Below, one piece after another: positions 38,028 through 49,865 of a DNA stretch of 64,000 bases (position 1 is the stretch's first letter; every line of letters starts with the position of its first letter). The DNA lies in NCBI GenBank assembly GCA_025617745.1, contig CM046853.1:3592873-3656872 (forward strand). Reading direction: 5' to 3'. The position numbers were made by a program, and so were the translations under genes. Below the pieces are notes generated by a model, which saw only the letters and a list, made by a program, of their open reading frames with translations, did not search any database and had not been told where the DNA came from. The DNA is from Heliocidaris erythrogramma (lineage: Eukaryota; Echinodermata; Echinoidea; Camarodonta; Echinometridae).

Positions 38028-38608
38028 CTAAAATTCATTCATGAAGTGCAGTCATTTTATAATTACGTAAATTTGATTATTAAGTACATGTATGATGGGG
38101 GGACCTAAAGCTACGCACTTTGTTTTCAGCAGCTAAAAGGTCACATAAATCACTGGCTTGTCACCAATTTCATTCCACATTCTGGATATTCTAAAGTTGA
38201 TTTGTGGAGAAAATTACGATGGGTGAAAGTCAATAATGCACGTTTTCAGGTCGATATCAATGCCGATGTCAAATTTTGTTCTTAAAAATGAAGGGGTCCT
38301 AAAGCTACGCACATGCAATAAATGAATGCAAATCTTGATATTGAAATCGACTGTGTGTATCGCGTGTGTGTTTTAGCCTGATTTGAACGCGTTGCATTGC
38401 GCGTGTATGTGATTTGTATGGTGCGTAGCTTTAGGACCCGCGTAGCTTTAGGACCCCTTGCCATACACTCCGAAGACTGGATAGGTTAAATGCCATTTGG
38501 TCAATATTCATGTAATAGCTAATAATAGTTTCAATTAGGACCAGTTATATTGTTCCTCAGCTTATGATTAAATAATTACACACAACTGCACAGTTCCTAT
38601 TAGCCCCG
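38028..38608. other. No gene seen; repeated AGCTTTAGGACCC words
   Basis: CCTAAAGCTACGCAC (about 38104 and 38297) and its inverse GTGCGTAGCTTTAGGACC (about 38421) frame a region of about 350 bp, suggesting a degenerate inverted-repeat element. No gene recognised. Confidence 0.4.
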
Positions 38609-38635
38609 GGACGCTGCCACGAAGTGGCAGCGTCC
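38609..38635. repeat. Perfect 12-bp hairpin, 3-nt loop
   Basis: GGACGCTGCCAC, loop GAA, GTGGCAGCGTCC. GC-rich in an AT-rich background. Function unknown. Confidence 0.85.
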
Positions 38636-38840
38636 TGAGTGAAACCAGTACGATTCGGTGGGTCTCACAATTTACCAATGTTCAAATAAACATTGAAAAT
38701 ATGGCATTATATGTTATTTTTTTAAATTAAAGTATCATATATACGATGCCACTAACCTAAACAGACCTTCCGCAAATCAGCTTTTCCTAAAAAATGTGTA
38801 GAATCGATGAATGTCACTTTTTACTCTCAATTTTCGAAAT

Positions 38841-39180
38841 CAGTCCCATTCGCCATGTTGTTGAAGCAGAAACGAAAATAGGCACTTGCGCATGCGCCTA
38901 TGAATATTTATTACAATGACGCCATAGTTTTCGTCACAGGAATAATGAATATTCATATATCCACCGTGATCCGCCGATCTCTCGAGCCCACTCGTCTAAT
39001 GAATATTCATAACCTCCCTTCTTGTCTGTGTATTATCGTGGAGCTGCTGACGCATGCGCATTGCAAGCAAAACACCGACCTACGGAAATTTTTAGTACAG
39101 GTTCTTGGAGATAAATATGCCTTTTTTTGTATCATCCTCATTGAAAAGAAAGACGACAGTCAATCGTTAAGTTTTGTAAG
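38841..39180 (+). promoter_or_regulatory. Promoter-like stretch with possible first exon
   Basis: A CpG-richer island with a YY1-type CGCCATGTTG (38851), two NRF1-type words (TGCGCATGCGCC at 38887 and TGACGCATGCGCA at 39048) and two copies of AATGAATATTCAT (38944 and 38998). A consensus donor GTAAGT begins at 39176. This is what a housekeeping promoter and its first exon look like, but no downstream coding exon was found, so the call is tentative. Confidence 0.35.
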
Positions 39181-39285
39181 TACCTAAAGTAGCCTAAAAT
39201 CAATTAATGTCATGTTTCATGGTTTTCATTTTGACAAACGACCTTGTAATTAAGAGAGATCCAAGCAATCGAAGGACTGCTGATC

Positions 39286-39314
39286 GCAGCCCGAACACTA
39301 CGTGTTCGGGCTGC
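39286..39314. repeat. Perfect 13-bp hairpin, 3-nt loop
   Basis: GCAGCCCGAACAC, loop TAC, GTGTTCGGGCTGC. Same design as the hairpin at 38609-38635, different sequence. Confidence 0.85.
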
Positions 39315-41750
39315 CGCAGTAAAGTTCCTATAGGCTATAGCATGTTGTTATACATGTACATGTACATTTGTCATCTTTATGATGTTCATTGCAAAATGAC
39401 TCAATTATGCAAATCCATGTTGCTGTAGGCCCCTATGCACTTTTTGCAATTGTTATCTGAAATGTTAATTCTTTATTGTTTCATTGTTCATCACAGTGAA
39501 CGGTCATTGTTCGTCATTGTATTTCGTTATCGTTCACTATTGGTTGACGTCAGATTGGCCATAGACGAGATGGAGTAAAGGACTTGAAACATCAAAAAGG
39601 TGCCAAGGACTCTTTGTGTGTGACAAGTTTGGATGACGAGTTGACAATATCTGTTCTTTGTGACACACAACTCACAAGCACGGCTTTCATCATGTTCATT
39701 CATCTGCAAGAAAGTTAAGCCCAACAGTTACTACTACTAGTCTAGGCTAAGCCTAAGGAGTGACAGAGACCATGGAGGCAGAGTAAAACAGAAGAAGAAG
39801 AAGACATGGAAGAAGAAAAAGAAAAAGGTCAATTTTTGTTTGCTCGCTCGCAAGTAGATTTCTTCAGAAATTGTGTCCTGTATGCCGATGACTATGTACT
39901 TTTGTAGTAATAAATATGTTCAGCCCTCAAATTACGCCACTGGACAAGATAACCTGCATCTGCCACACTACGCATCACCACCTGTGATCCCCCCTGTGAT
40001 CATACCTTACTGGCACTGCAGACTCCGGCATCGATCTCCTATCTTCCTCAACAAAATATGTGGAAGCTCCAGATGCAGCCGTGTCACGGGGCTCGCTTGG
40101 CCTACGGAGCAGCTCAGGCAAAGCAAAGCCCCGTACAGGCGCTAGGCCCCGACGGGCGCCGAGTCGGCGCCGAGTCAGCGCCGAGCTGCAAATTAGACCA
40201 CACTAATACAAAAATAAACAATAATTTCCAATAATAATCAGTCAAACTGACAACTACTACTTTATACATACCGGATAATGAAAAACTGAACGTTATATCT
40301 CGCCAGACTCGCCTTCCTTTAACAATAAAATTTTGATGCTGACGATGTTCTTCCAAGTTCTAGCAAGTTGACTAATTCTACGGCCACCGATATCAGATTA
40401 TCGATCATCCAAATCGATAGCTGTGCTGGCTGTGCATGTGATGCATCTATTTTTAAACAAGGTTATATTTTTTTCCTCTCAACAAAATTGCAAGTAAAGT
40501 TTCACATTTCATACTTGATTACAAATAAATCTTCACATAAACATAATTGCAAATAAAGTTTCACATTTCTAGTAGGCATAATTACAAATGAAGTTTGCAT
40601 TAAATGATTCTGAATACAGTATTCAAGAAAAATATAATATAATGTATACATCAACTTATGTCTAGAGGTTGATCAATATGTTGGTTACTTGAAAAAGTAT
40701 TGGTGAAAGTGTCTGAATCTGAATCCCATGTTTTCGTGGAGAAAACAACTTTTCATTTTATTCTTATCTACATGTATACAAGACTTGTTCTTACCATTTA
40801 CCGAAGAAAGATATTTAATCATGATGTATATACTCTTCAACTTTTAAATTAATATGAGTATGAGAGGTGATGGAAAAGAAGAGTGGTAACATTTCCCAGA
40901 ATTCATGGTAAAAGTATCTTATTTTCAAAGAAATTTCCATTAAATCTTTCCTCCCACAACTTTTATTTTCCGAGGTTCTGCAATGTATACCGAAGACAAC
41001 TCAACTTCACCATATGGGCCCCAGCAATTTGAGGGGATTCCAACATCTTTAAAATTGAATGGACTATATGCTAATTCTGAAACAAATTGCTATTGTAATA
41101 GATTGTGAATGAGATTATATTGGCTTGGGGATCAAGTAACAATATCAATCTACCTGTTAAAATATTGTTGAATATGGTCTATATTCTTACATTTGCAAAC
41201 TTATTTCAAAAGATCCCCACTTCCTGATTTTTTAAAAGAATAAAATCTAGATCAATATATTCATACAATTCTTGGGATATGTTTTTTTTTAAATCTAGAA
41301 TTTAACTTGCCTCTACACTTAATTGAAGATATGATTTTTTTTCATTTGACATTTTAGAACTGGAAATAGAAGCAAGAAAGAAGCACTAGAAGTACACATA
41401 CATTAGAAGTTATCTCGAATGCATCCCATATGTGATGGGAAAAAATTAATTTGTGTTTTGCTTTAGACAACTATAAAAATATAGGTCATAATTTGTCATA
41501 TTATGTTTCCTTTTTAATATGTGTCCATTATGATTATGCTGCGGGGAAGCATTGTTTTCTGCGGCACAGATTGGGGCATGGTGCGTGTTGATCCTATGGG
41601 AAATATGTTCTTTCCCTTCTGAATAGTGTCTGCACGTGAGACTAGTCATGTTTCAACTTTGAAAGAGACTACAAGTATCGGACTTGTATTTTCTTACTCA
41701 GTTTCACCTTATTTTTAAATCAGCAAAAGAAAATTTCGCAATATATTCCT
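39315..41750. other. No gene seen
   Basis: Contains a purine-rich GAAGAAGAAG stretch (39790-39830) after an ATGGAGGCAGAG, a GGCGCCGAGTC direct repeat (40155-40190) and repeated AAAGTTTCACATTTC words near 40500-40570. No exon could be bounded with confidence. Confidence 0.4.
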
Positions 41751-41815
41751 CTGCCGAGATTCGAACTCGTGGTCCTTTCATCGATAGCGCACCAGATTAT
41801 CTGATTGTGCCACAC
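41751..41815 (-). repeat. tRNA-derived sequence (SINE head)
   Basis: On the minus strand GGCACAATCAGATAATCTGG leads to an intact T-arm (CGAG-TTCGAAT-CTCG). The acceptor and D stems do not pair well, so it is a tRNA-derived repeat rather than a tRNA gene. Confidence 0.45.
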
Positions 41816-42359
41816 AGAACAGCTGCTGTTGTTGTTGTTGTTTTAAAATAGGCAAACTAGTCAATTTTGACTATTGTTGCCTTACTAAATTGCTCTTTTC
41901 ACTTATACTTTGTTTGTTGATCCGTGGGTCTAACTTTAGTTTTTGTTAGAAAGGTACAGATTCCAGGATACCATGCAGGACCGCCACTCCTGCCCTGATT
42001 TTACAACGTTATCCTGACAAGCCCGCTCGAGGTACATTTCGAGGGCGTCTTAGGAATACAAGTATTCCCTATGTCTCTCAAACGTGAGCAGGGGGCGCTC
42101 TTTCTGATTCCTCATAGAACCTGATTAGAAAATCCGAATATATATATATGCTCAATGGCCTTGCTCGTTTTATCATATCCATACAGTTTGTTTTCATGAA
42201 TATTCATGCGACTAGTCTTGACGGAATAAACCGTATTATGAGCAATTTGAGGCATTAGTCTGTAAATCAAGACCCCTTTTTAAAAAAAAGCCCCAATATG
42301 TGCCGCAGAAAAAAATAACGCTCCCTGGAAAGAGGATGCTAAAAACAATATCCTAAAAA

Positions 42360-42600
42360 GAAGGGGGTAACTTCGCTAGTCATAAGGACCGCTATTAATA
42401 AGGACCACTTATTCATAAGGATCGCTATCCATAACGCGTGACTAAATGAATAGCGGATTGGTATGAATAGCAGTCCTAAATAGCGAGCAAACCATAGACA
42501 AATTACCTCGCTATTCATAAGGACCTCCATTCAAAAGGACCCCTATTGCTACGAATAGCGGTCCTTACGAATAGCGAGCGGACCCAAAAAGTAGTACTGT
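42360..42600. repeat. Palindromic array of CGCTATTC-TAAGGACC motifs
   Basis: Six or so copies of a motif like CGCTATTCATAAGGACC occur in both orientations (for example 42388, 42412, 42511, 42557), giving a multi-hairpin block. Possibly a MITE; boundaries uncertain. Confidence 0.5.
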
Positions 42601-44186
42601 AGATGTACATTATCAGAAGGAAATTTCACTCGTTGTTATTCCGAGTAAACCATGCCACTAACAGTTTACTAGTCCTTTTACAGGCATCTCCTCTTGTCAG
42701 CCTCCTCCTCAAGTGTTGTTTTAATCAACTACATCCCTCATTTTCAGGCAGTATCTTTCATACTCCTCTCATTATCTCCTCTAGTTATTCATCTCAATAT
42801 CCTGCACAACTACTGAACAATCACTATTTCTGCTCTTTTAAACCACTTTTGATCTTACTTTGCTTCTTCCTAAAAAAATTTAAAATAATTATCTATTCCA
42901 TCTGAATGGAACCTTAAACATCCTTGGAACCTCACCCCCCCCCCCCCCCCCCCCCCCCCCCCGCTCCTCTCTCCTCTCTCTCACATACACAGAGCTCAAA
43001 TAGCATCGTAACAAAATGTGTAAATGTTTATGAAACTTTTCCAAGTTTCTCATAAATGAATACCCAGTACTCTGCTTTTACTGTCCTACTCAAATCTCTT
43101 CTTCAAAAAAATCTCTCTCCTCCAATACAATAACAAGGAAAAACTGAAAAGGAAGCAATTTGGTCAAGTGTTTTTTGATATATTTGTTTTTTTAGTTGTA
43201 CAATTTGGAGTTCATACATATATTTTTCATTAATCAAAATTGCACAACATAGGAGACATAATAGCCCATGGCAAAGTCAAACTAATGGTCAACAAAATGG
43301 ATAATGGCGCTATAGAAATCTTATGTATTATTATTATTAAAAATAATAAAATTACATTTTCAAAACCTACTTTCAGGCCACACTGATGTGATATTCAGTA
43401 ATATTGATGAAAATTATTATAATTTTACACATGCCAAGACACAACTTCTTCATAGTTGTGATTATATCTGTATGAGAGACGGGGAAAATGTCTAATTCAT
43501 TCATACCTTGTGTTAGTTATGACAATGACATTTGGATGATGATGGCAAGAGAATTATAACAATATATTTTACTGCTAAATGTAATGACTTTAACCTGGAC
43601 TTACCTAGTTCACTGATTAATAGATTGCTAATTGTTAACCTCTTTTAACCCTAAATGGATGGGGGAGGGGGGGGGGGGGGGCCCTCCCCCATCTGCAAAT
43701 TTTGCGATCACTTTCAGCGTTTTGAAAAGCTTGCCCCGCGACTTCAAGACTTTTTTCTTTAAAGTCTTGTGCATCTTTTGGTACCAAATTTGCGTATACC
43801 TTTGGCAATTATGGTGTTACCTAACATTTAGACATCACATGTCAACAAAAAATGGCAGATTCATATAGATTTATTTGTATAACGCATAGGGTTTAGGAGG
43901 ATTCTAATGTGTTGCTTCTTTTTACTGCATAGTGTTTTGAACAATTTAAACCTGAACTGAAGTTGAAATTAACTTTTCTAAGTGTAACAAATTACAAAAA
44001 AAAGAAGGAATAAAACAATACAGTTATTAACATAAGTAATAGAAATAAATACATAAGAAATATTAATTTATGCACATAATTTGCATAAATTAACACAAAA
44101 TAAAATAGGAGAGTCATGGAGGGCAATACTGATAAAAAATGAAAAAAAACTAGATGAATTCTCAACTTGTGTGCAGTCAAAATGTA
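42601..44186. other. No gene seen
   Basis: Simple repeats including a 26-base C run (42936-42961), an ATT run near 43330 and a G run near 43670. ORFs at 42603-42905 and 43632-43868 are not recognised. Confidence 0.5.
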
Positions 44187-45010
44187 TGCCTCCGCCCTTG
44201 CCAGATTAGAAATATATCGCACGTTTATGTTTTGTTTTAAATTTGATTGAACCAGAATAACATGCCTCTAATTACATGTTTTGACATATGACCTTACACC
44301 TTATAACCCAAAAATCGGATCACTTTATGTCCTCCTAGTCATGAATACAAAATAGCTGAGATATGGTGATAACATAGGTAACCCAGAATAAAAAGCCTCT
44401 AATTACATTAATTGACCTCTTTGACATTTGACCTTACGCCTTATACCCAAAAGTCTGATCACTTTATCTCCTCCTAATCATGAATACAAAATAGTTAAAA
44501 TATGGTGATAACAAAGGTAAAACATTAATTTCACCTACACATGTATAATGACCTCTATGACCCGTCACCTTTGACCTACATGTACGTGAACAAAAATCTA
44601 ATCAGTTCGTCTCATTATGGTGATGCATACTAGTTCCAATTTTTGAAGTTAATGGATCAAATGGTTCTTGAGATATCACGTTAAGGCTAAAACCTGCAAT
44701 TTCAGAATTGACCACTATGACCTTTGACCTACGTGTCCCAAAATCTTATCAGATCTTCTTTCTATGGTGATACATACTAGTACTAAGTTTGAAGTTCATA
44801 CCTCAAATGGTTCTTGAGATATCGCGTCAACAAGGCTAACACCTGCAATTTCAGAAATTGACCTGTGACTTTTGACCTTTGACCTACATACCCCAAAATC
44901 TATTCAGATCCCTCTTCCTATGGTGATACATACTAGCACCAAGTTTGAAGTTCATTCCTCATGTGGTTCTTGAGTTATCGCTAGAACGAGGCCAACACCT
45001 GAAATTATTT
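44187..45010. repeat. Tandem-repeat-bearing dispersed element with DR1 words (copy 3)
   Basis: Third copy of the 8563/36830 family. Perfect TGACCTTTGACCT words lie at 44718-44730 and 44873-44885. The right terminus seems truncated after GCTAGAACGAGGC. Confidence 0.7.
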
Positions 45011-45822
45011 TTTCAGGTGGTTGGTACACTTTAATTCATGTCCTTTCTCTAGAGTGCATTAGTTACAATAATAAAAGTTTTACCAAAGACTGGTCCTTTA
45101 AAGTTAAAATCAATGTTGTGAAAAAAAATACTATAGAAATAAAAAAGAATAGAAATTTTGTTACACAAAACAAACAGGAAACTGCATTGGATCAATATGA
45201 ATGAAAGTGAGTACATTAGCAGTTATATGTCATTTTTTTAGGAAAGAAAAGAGAATTGATTTTGGTTAATTAATATGAGAAAGCATTTCATGTAACCAAA
45301 TGTGAAAACAAATGCATGACGTAAGAAGAACAATGATCACTCGATTCCATGGCCATCACTATACACTGTAGTTAACATGTCATCACATCTCTGCTCACAA
45401 CATAAATCTATGAGTAAATAGACAGAAAAAGGGAGAACAAAAGAACAAACAATCAATACATTTCAATTGTTTAGGAAACCTTGGATCCTGTCAAGCAGCA
45501 AAGCAGGGCAAAAACATACATGAAAGCAGAGACAGATTTATGTATGAAACCTTTAAAATAAACTGTGGGATAAAATTGTTAGAGCGCAAAAATTTGCCAC
45601 GGCAGCCCATTTTTTTCTACAGAAAAATTGATAGAATTCATGCGAACAAAATTTATTTTCTTACAATGAAGCTTCAAGGTAAAGTATCCAATTATCTCAG
45701 TGATGACCTAATTAGTACATCTTGTATCTAGGCTTTCATGAACTAAATGAGGGGGGGGAGGAGGAAGATACAATTTCCTACAAGATGTTCCATTCAAGGA
45801 TAATCAGGAATGTCTACATATA
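45011..45822. other. No gene seen
   Basis: AT-rich sequence between repeats; the ORF at 45540-45731 is unrecognised. Confidence 0.5.
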
Positions 45823-47108
45823 TACAGGGGAATCTCAATATAACGAGGCTGTCAGGATCGAAGAATTTTCGTTGTTATAACCATTATCTTGTTATATCAG
45901 AACATAGGTTAAAATGCTAAATGTACACTAATAATAAATGCACCGAATTCTGCTGCCGCTGCTTAACCCTAATAGGCCCGGGGGGGGGGGGGGGATTCCG
46001 CCCCCCTCGACGTTTCGCGTAATATGTTCGCATCGCGAAAAGCAGTCACCACGCCGCTTCACTACTTTTTTCTTTCAAGTCTTGCGCAACTTTTGAGACC
46101 AAATTTGTGATGTCCACGCGTGCAGTTCAGGAGTTACGCAACATTTCGTAAGTGCATGTCAGACCCAAAATTGCTCAAAAACGTGATTTCGTGTACAAAT
46201 CCAATGCAAATTGTGTTTCCAGCTAAAATTCATAAATGTTTCATTATTTTTACTTTTACTGTTTAAAAACAATTAATTTTATGTTGTTTATGATTAAAAT
46301 AGTGTCGCCGACGAATTCCATCGAAAAAACAATAAAAAACAAAGTCAAAAAACAAAGAAATACATAAGAAATTAAAAAAACAATAAAATACATAAGAAAA
46401 AAAGGATTTTACCGAATTTTTTTTTTGGTTTATTTGATCAGAATCTGACAAAGAGTCTCTATACAAAAAATTAGTTTTGGGGCTTTATTTAATTAATAAG
46501 AGCAAACCATTAATTTTATGCATAAATTAGCATAATTAATTAGTTGTGACATTTTTTGGAGAAATTGACTATACAGTTTTGTAGATTACGTGGTCGGCGA
46601 CGTGTTTGTCGATTTTTCGTTGCGAATGCGCGGTGGACGGCCGAGATCTTAAGGGGGGCGGAATCAGCCCCCCCCCCCCCGGCTGTGAGACGAGTCTAAA
46701 TAACCCGGCTCTATTAGGGTTAAACATCCATTTGATAGCTTTGAAGTCATTAATAATAGCGATAAAAAGGTCTATGTTTTGTGGTACAGTTAAAAGGACA
46801 CACCGCATCGTCTGCGGCCACTCAAATGGCGCGATATCTCTTCCCTATGCATACTTGGGTGTGTCCAGCTGAATGATTTTGTCCATTTGAGGCGCAGTGA
46901 AATTTACTTGCTCGTTATAATGGGAATGATTGCCCATCTTTTTCTTTGTTTTAGAGCAATGAGATTTAGCTAATTATAGTTGATATCTCGTTACAAATGT
47001 TTGTGCTGCCTTAGAGTTACATGCAAGTAAAATTGGAACTGTGAAAACATCCTCGTTATAACCATTACCTCGTTATAGCCAACCTTGTTATGTCAAGTTT
47101 TCCCTGTA
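45823..47108. mobile_element. TIR element with a second TIR element nested inside
   Basis: Outer ends are TACAGGGGAATCT and the inverse of TACAGGGAAAACT, with TCGTTATAACCATTA words near both ends. Inside, 45963-46722 is bounded by TTAACCCTAATAGGCCCGG and the inverse of TTAACCCTAATAGAGCCGG and contains long G and C runs. A lone outer-type end lies at 51052, and inner-type ends near 43644 and 48258. None encodes a transposase. Confidence 0.65.
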
Positions 47109-47382
47109 TTCAAAACATGGTGTATATAGAAACAATTTTCGTAATATAATGGATAATTTTGTTTGATTCATCTTTTCTACTTTTCAATATTTATATTTCA
47201 TCAGCAATAACGATTACTTGTACTAACTTCAGATTTTGAAACTTGTTCTTAGATAATTTTTAAAAATAAACCTACATCTGACCAAATCTATTACCATCTC
47301 ATGCTCTAATCAAAGGTGTAGTTTATTACTGCTAAATTGTTAAGATAACTCATTATATTTTGAATGTTGTGAATTTCTGGTT

Positions 47383-47480
47383 AGTTTCCAAGTCAGATAC
47401 TATCTAGCAAAAGGGTGAATTCATAGGAATTGTAGATTCCTCTTCAAACCCCAATGTTGTTTACATCACTCTTAGAAACT
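47383..47480 (-). ncRNA. Box C/D snoRNA, family C copy 1
   Basis: Box C GTGATGT (47469-47463), box D CTGA (47396-47393), terminal stem AGTTTC/GAAACT. It keeps the guide GCTAGATAGTA one base before box D and the conserved GGGGTTTGAAGAGGAAT block. The exon expected about 85 nt downstream (near 47298) could not be fixed. Confidence 0.82.
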
Positions 47481-47657
47481 GTCAGCTCAGAAATGACATG
47501 TGTAGCGATCTTGCAAACTACTAGCACAGATGAGGAAATATTTTCATTAAAAATGCCCCACCACCATAATTAATCACATCATCAAGCTGTAGTCATTCAT
47601 TTCTTAGAATACCCTTTATAAATGTATTGAGAAATAAATCAAGGAGAGAAGGCATAC

Positions 47658-47737
47658 CTGCTTTAAATGGCTTTCTTTTCAGAATTTTTGTGGCATCTTT
47701 TCCAATGAAATATCATCCAGGGCCAGAGGAGAATAAT
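47658..47737 (-). ncRNA. Host-gene exon, x type (80 nt)
   Basis: Acceptor TTTTTTCCATGATAG, donor AAAGCAG|GTATGCC. Alignable with the exon at 48812-48873 through GATGCCACAAAAATT. No sustained reading frame across neighbours. Confidence 0.7.
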
Positions 47738-47822
47738 CTATCATGGAAAAAACAAACCAAAAATGTTCATAACATTCAATACTAGAATTTAAATGTACTT
47801 TTTCAACTAACACAGGTTTGGT

Positions 47823-47925
47823 GAGTTTTTAAAAGTCAGATACTATCTAGCAGTGGGTGAATTCATAGGAATGATCAATTCCTCTTCAAACCCCAAGGTT
47901 GTGTACATCATTATCTTGAAAACTC
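47823..47925 (-). ncRNA. Box C/D snoRNA, family C copy 2
   Basis: Box C-like ATGATGT, box D CTGA, terminal stem GAGTTTT/AAAACTC (7 bp). Compared with copy 3, two stem pairs change on both sides (U-A to G-C and C-G to U-A), so pairing is conserved while sequence is not. It ends 86 nt before the exon at 47737. Confidence 0.86.
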
Positions 47926-48811
47926 ATAGACATCTTATAAGATTTTTAACCCCTTCCATGCCACCATATTTTTGAGCAATTGTCAAAAATTAACTTTCAA
48001 GAGTTGAATATCAACTTTCAATGAGTTTTTTTCCTGACCAAACTGGGCAAAGGTTTATTGCATAGGAATAAACAATATATTGGAGGCATAGGTTTCTGTA
48101 TGAGAAAGAATTTTCAAGCCATTCTGAGCCTAAACAAAATGTTCAACACTCACATATTTGGGCGAGATTTGCCGCCCACGGCAATTAATATTTTTTAAAG
48201 AATATGAACCAACCTCATCAACAAGTCACAGTGGTACATCTTCAAATCTCTAAAAATACCTTAAACCCTAATCAGGCCTGGATATTTTGGCTATGCCACA
48301 GCCGGGGGGAGGGTGGACTCTGCCCCCTGAGATCTCGACAGTTGACCGCGCGATCGTGCCGAAAATCAGCAAGCACATCGTCCACAACATAATCTACAAA
48401 ACTGTATAGTTAAATGCTCCGAAATAATTTCACATTAATTGTGCTAATTTGTGCGTGAAATCAGAATTTTGCTCTAAATCATTAAATAAAGCTAAAAAAA
48501 ATTGCTGATTTTTGGTCTAGACACTCTTTCCAGTATTCTTAGCAAATATACTTGGAAAAAAATTTGGTATTAAGACCGATTTCTTTTGTAACTTATTGTA
48601 TTTTAAACTTATGTACCTTTTGTTTGTTATTTTTTAATGAAATTTGTCAGGGACAATTTGCGATTATAAACAGCATAAAATAAATTAATTTTAATCAGTA
48701 AAAATAAAAATATTAATTTATAAATTTTGGCTGAAAACACATTTTTCAGCAATTTTTGGCCTGACGAGCAAGAAGAAGAAAAAAAAGGAGAGAGAGAGAG
48801 AGAAGGCATAC

Positions 48812-48873
48812 CTACTTTTAATCAATTTTTTGTGGCCACTTATCCAATCAGATAAATCACCAAGAGTACTGAC
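48812..48873 (-). ncRNA. Host-gene exon, x type (62 nt)
   Basis: Acceptor CATATTCTTACAG, donor AAAGTAG|GTATGCC. Confidence 0.75.
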
Positions 48874-48956
48874 CTGTAAGAATATGAAGAAAAAAAGAGA
48901 TTAATACTATTTGATATCACAGATTCAGCAAGTCAATTAAATATCATGATTTTGGT

Positions 48957-49057
48957 TAGTTTCCAAGTCAGATACTATCTAGCAGAGGGTGAATTCACAG
49001 GAATCGTTGATTCCTCTTCAAACCCCAACATTGTGTACATCACTCTATTGGAAACTA
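48957..49057 (-). ncRNA. Box C/D snoRNA, family C copy 3
   Basis: Box C GTGATGT, box D CTGA, and a perfect 10-bp terminal stem TAGTTTCCAA/TTGGAAACTA. The guide GCTAGATAGTA before box D complements the conserved 28S segment UACUAUCUAGCGAAACC (recalled from memory) over 11 bases. It ends 84 nt before the exon at 48873. Confidence 0.9.
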
Positions 49058-49252
49058 CAAGGTTGGATATCACATGTGCCACAATCTTACAATTCTCTAT
49101 CATTGATAAGCTTTTAATGTAATGAACCCATCACTTCCCAAAAATTGCGCGTAAAAAGGATGTCTTGAAAGTATCTTGAAAATGTAGGATTTTCATAGAT
49201 GGTTTTTTTTTTATACAATTTTCAAGATTGTAACATTATTCCAATTTTTTTT

Positions 49253-49296
<44 letters not shown>

Positions 49297-49580
49297 GGTG
49301 AGGTGAAGGGGTCACAATGACTGTCAAAACCATCCTTGTAAAAGGTCCTATAACACAAAATTTAGGACTAAAGAGTATCCTTGCATTATTCTTTTGCTTA
49401 ATATTTTCTATGATTTATGCAAATTAGATACCAATCTGGGAAATTTATATATTGATATTTCATTACATAAAATTTTGGCCAAATGCTGATTTACAAAATT
49501 ATCTATTTCTCTTTGCTCCGACATAAGGATTCTTGCCAAGTAATTTAAAAAAAAAGAAAAAAAAGAGAACTGTAACTTAC

Positions 49581-49624
49581 TTGGGCTTTTCTTCGCTCTT
49601 GTTGGCACCATTCTCCGAGTCAAA
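49581..49624 (-). ncRNA. Host-gene exon, x3 (44 nt)
   Basis: Acceptor TTCTTCCTCCACATTTATGCAG has an excellent pyrimidine tract; the donor is CCCAA|GTAAGT. Alone it would read FDSENGANKSEEKP, but joining it to the next exon meets a stop after 11 codons. Confidence 0.78.
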
Positions 49625-49768
49625 CTGCATAAATGTGGAGGAAGAAACAACAAATTTGAATGATTGTAATGCTTTATGAAAGGTCTGAACACACTATTTA
49701 ATATATTCTATCCTGTATAAAAGATACAGAGACCACTGTCCCAAAATAGAGATTTCCTTTGTTTAAAT

Positions 49769-49865
49769 CATTCAGTATCAGATTAGAGTTGACAGCATGG
49801 TTGACGAGGTATTTTTGGACCAATCCTCCTCAAGAGTCTAACGGATAATCATCATCCACTGAATG
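49769..49865 (-). ncRNA. Box C/D snoRNA, family A copy 1
   Basis: Box C ATGATGA (49855-49849), box D CTGA (49781-49778), 8-bp terminal stem CATTCAGT/ACTGAATG. Internal GTTAGACTC and TTGGTCC segments complement adjoining pieces of 28S rRNA. It ends 145 nt before exon 49624. Confidence 0.92.
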
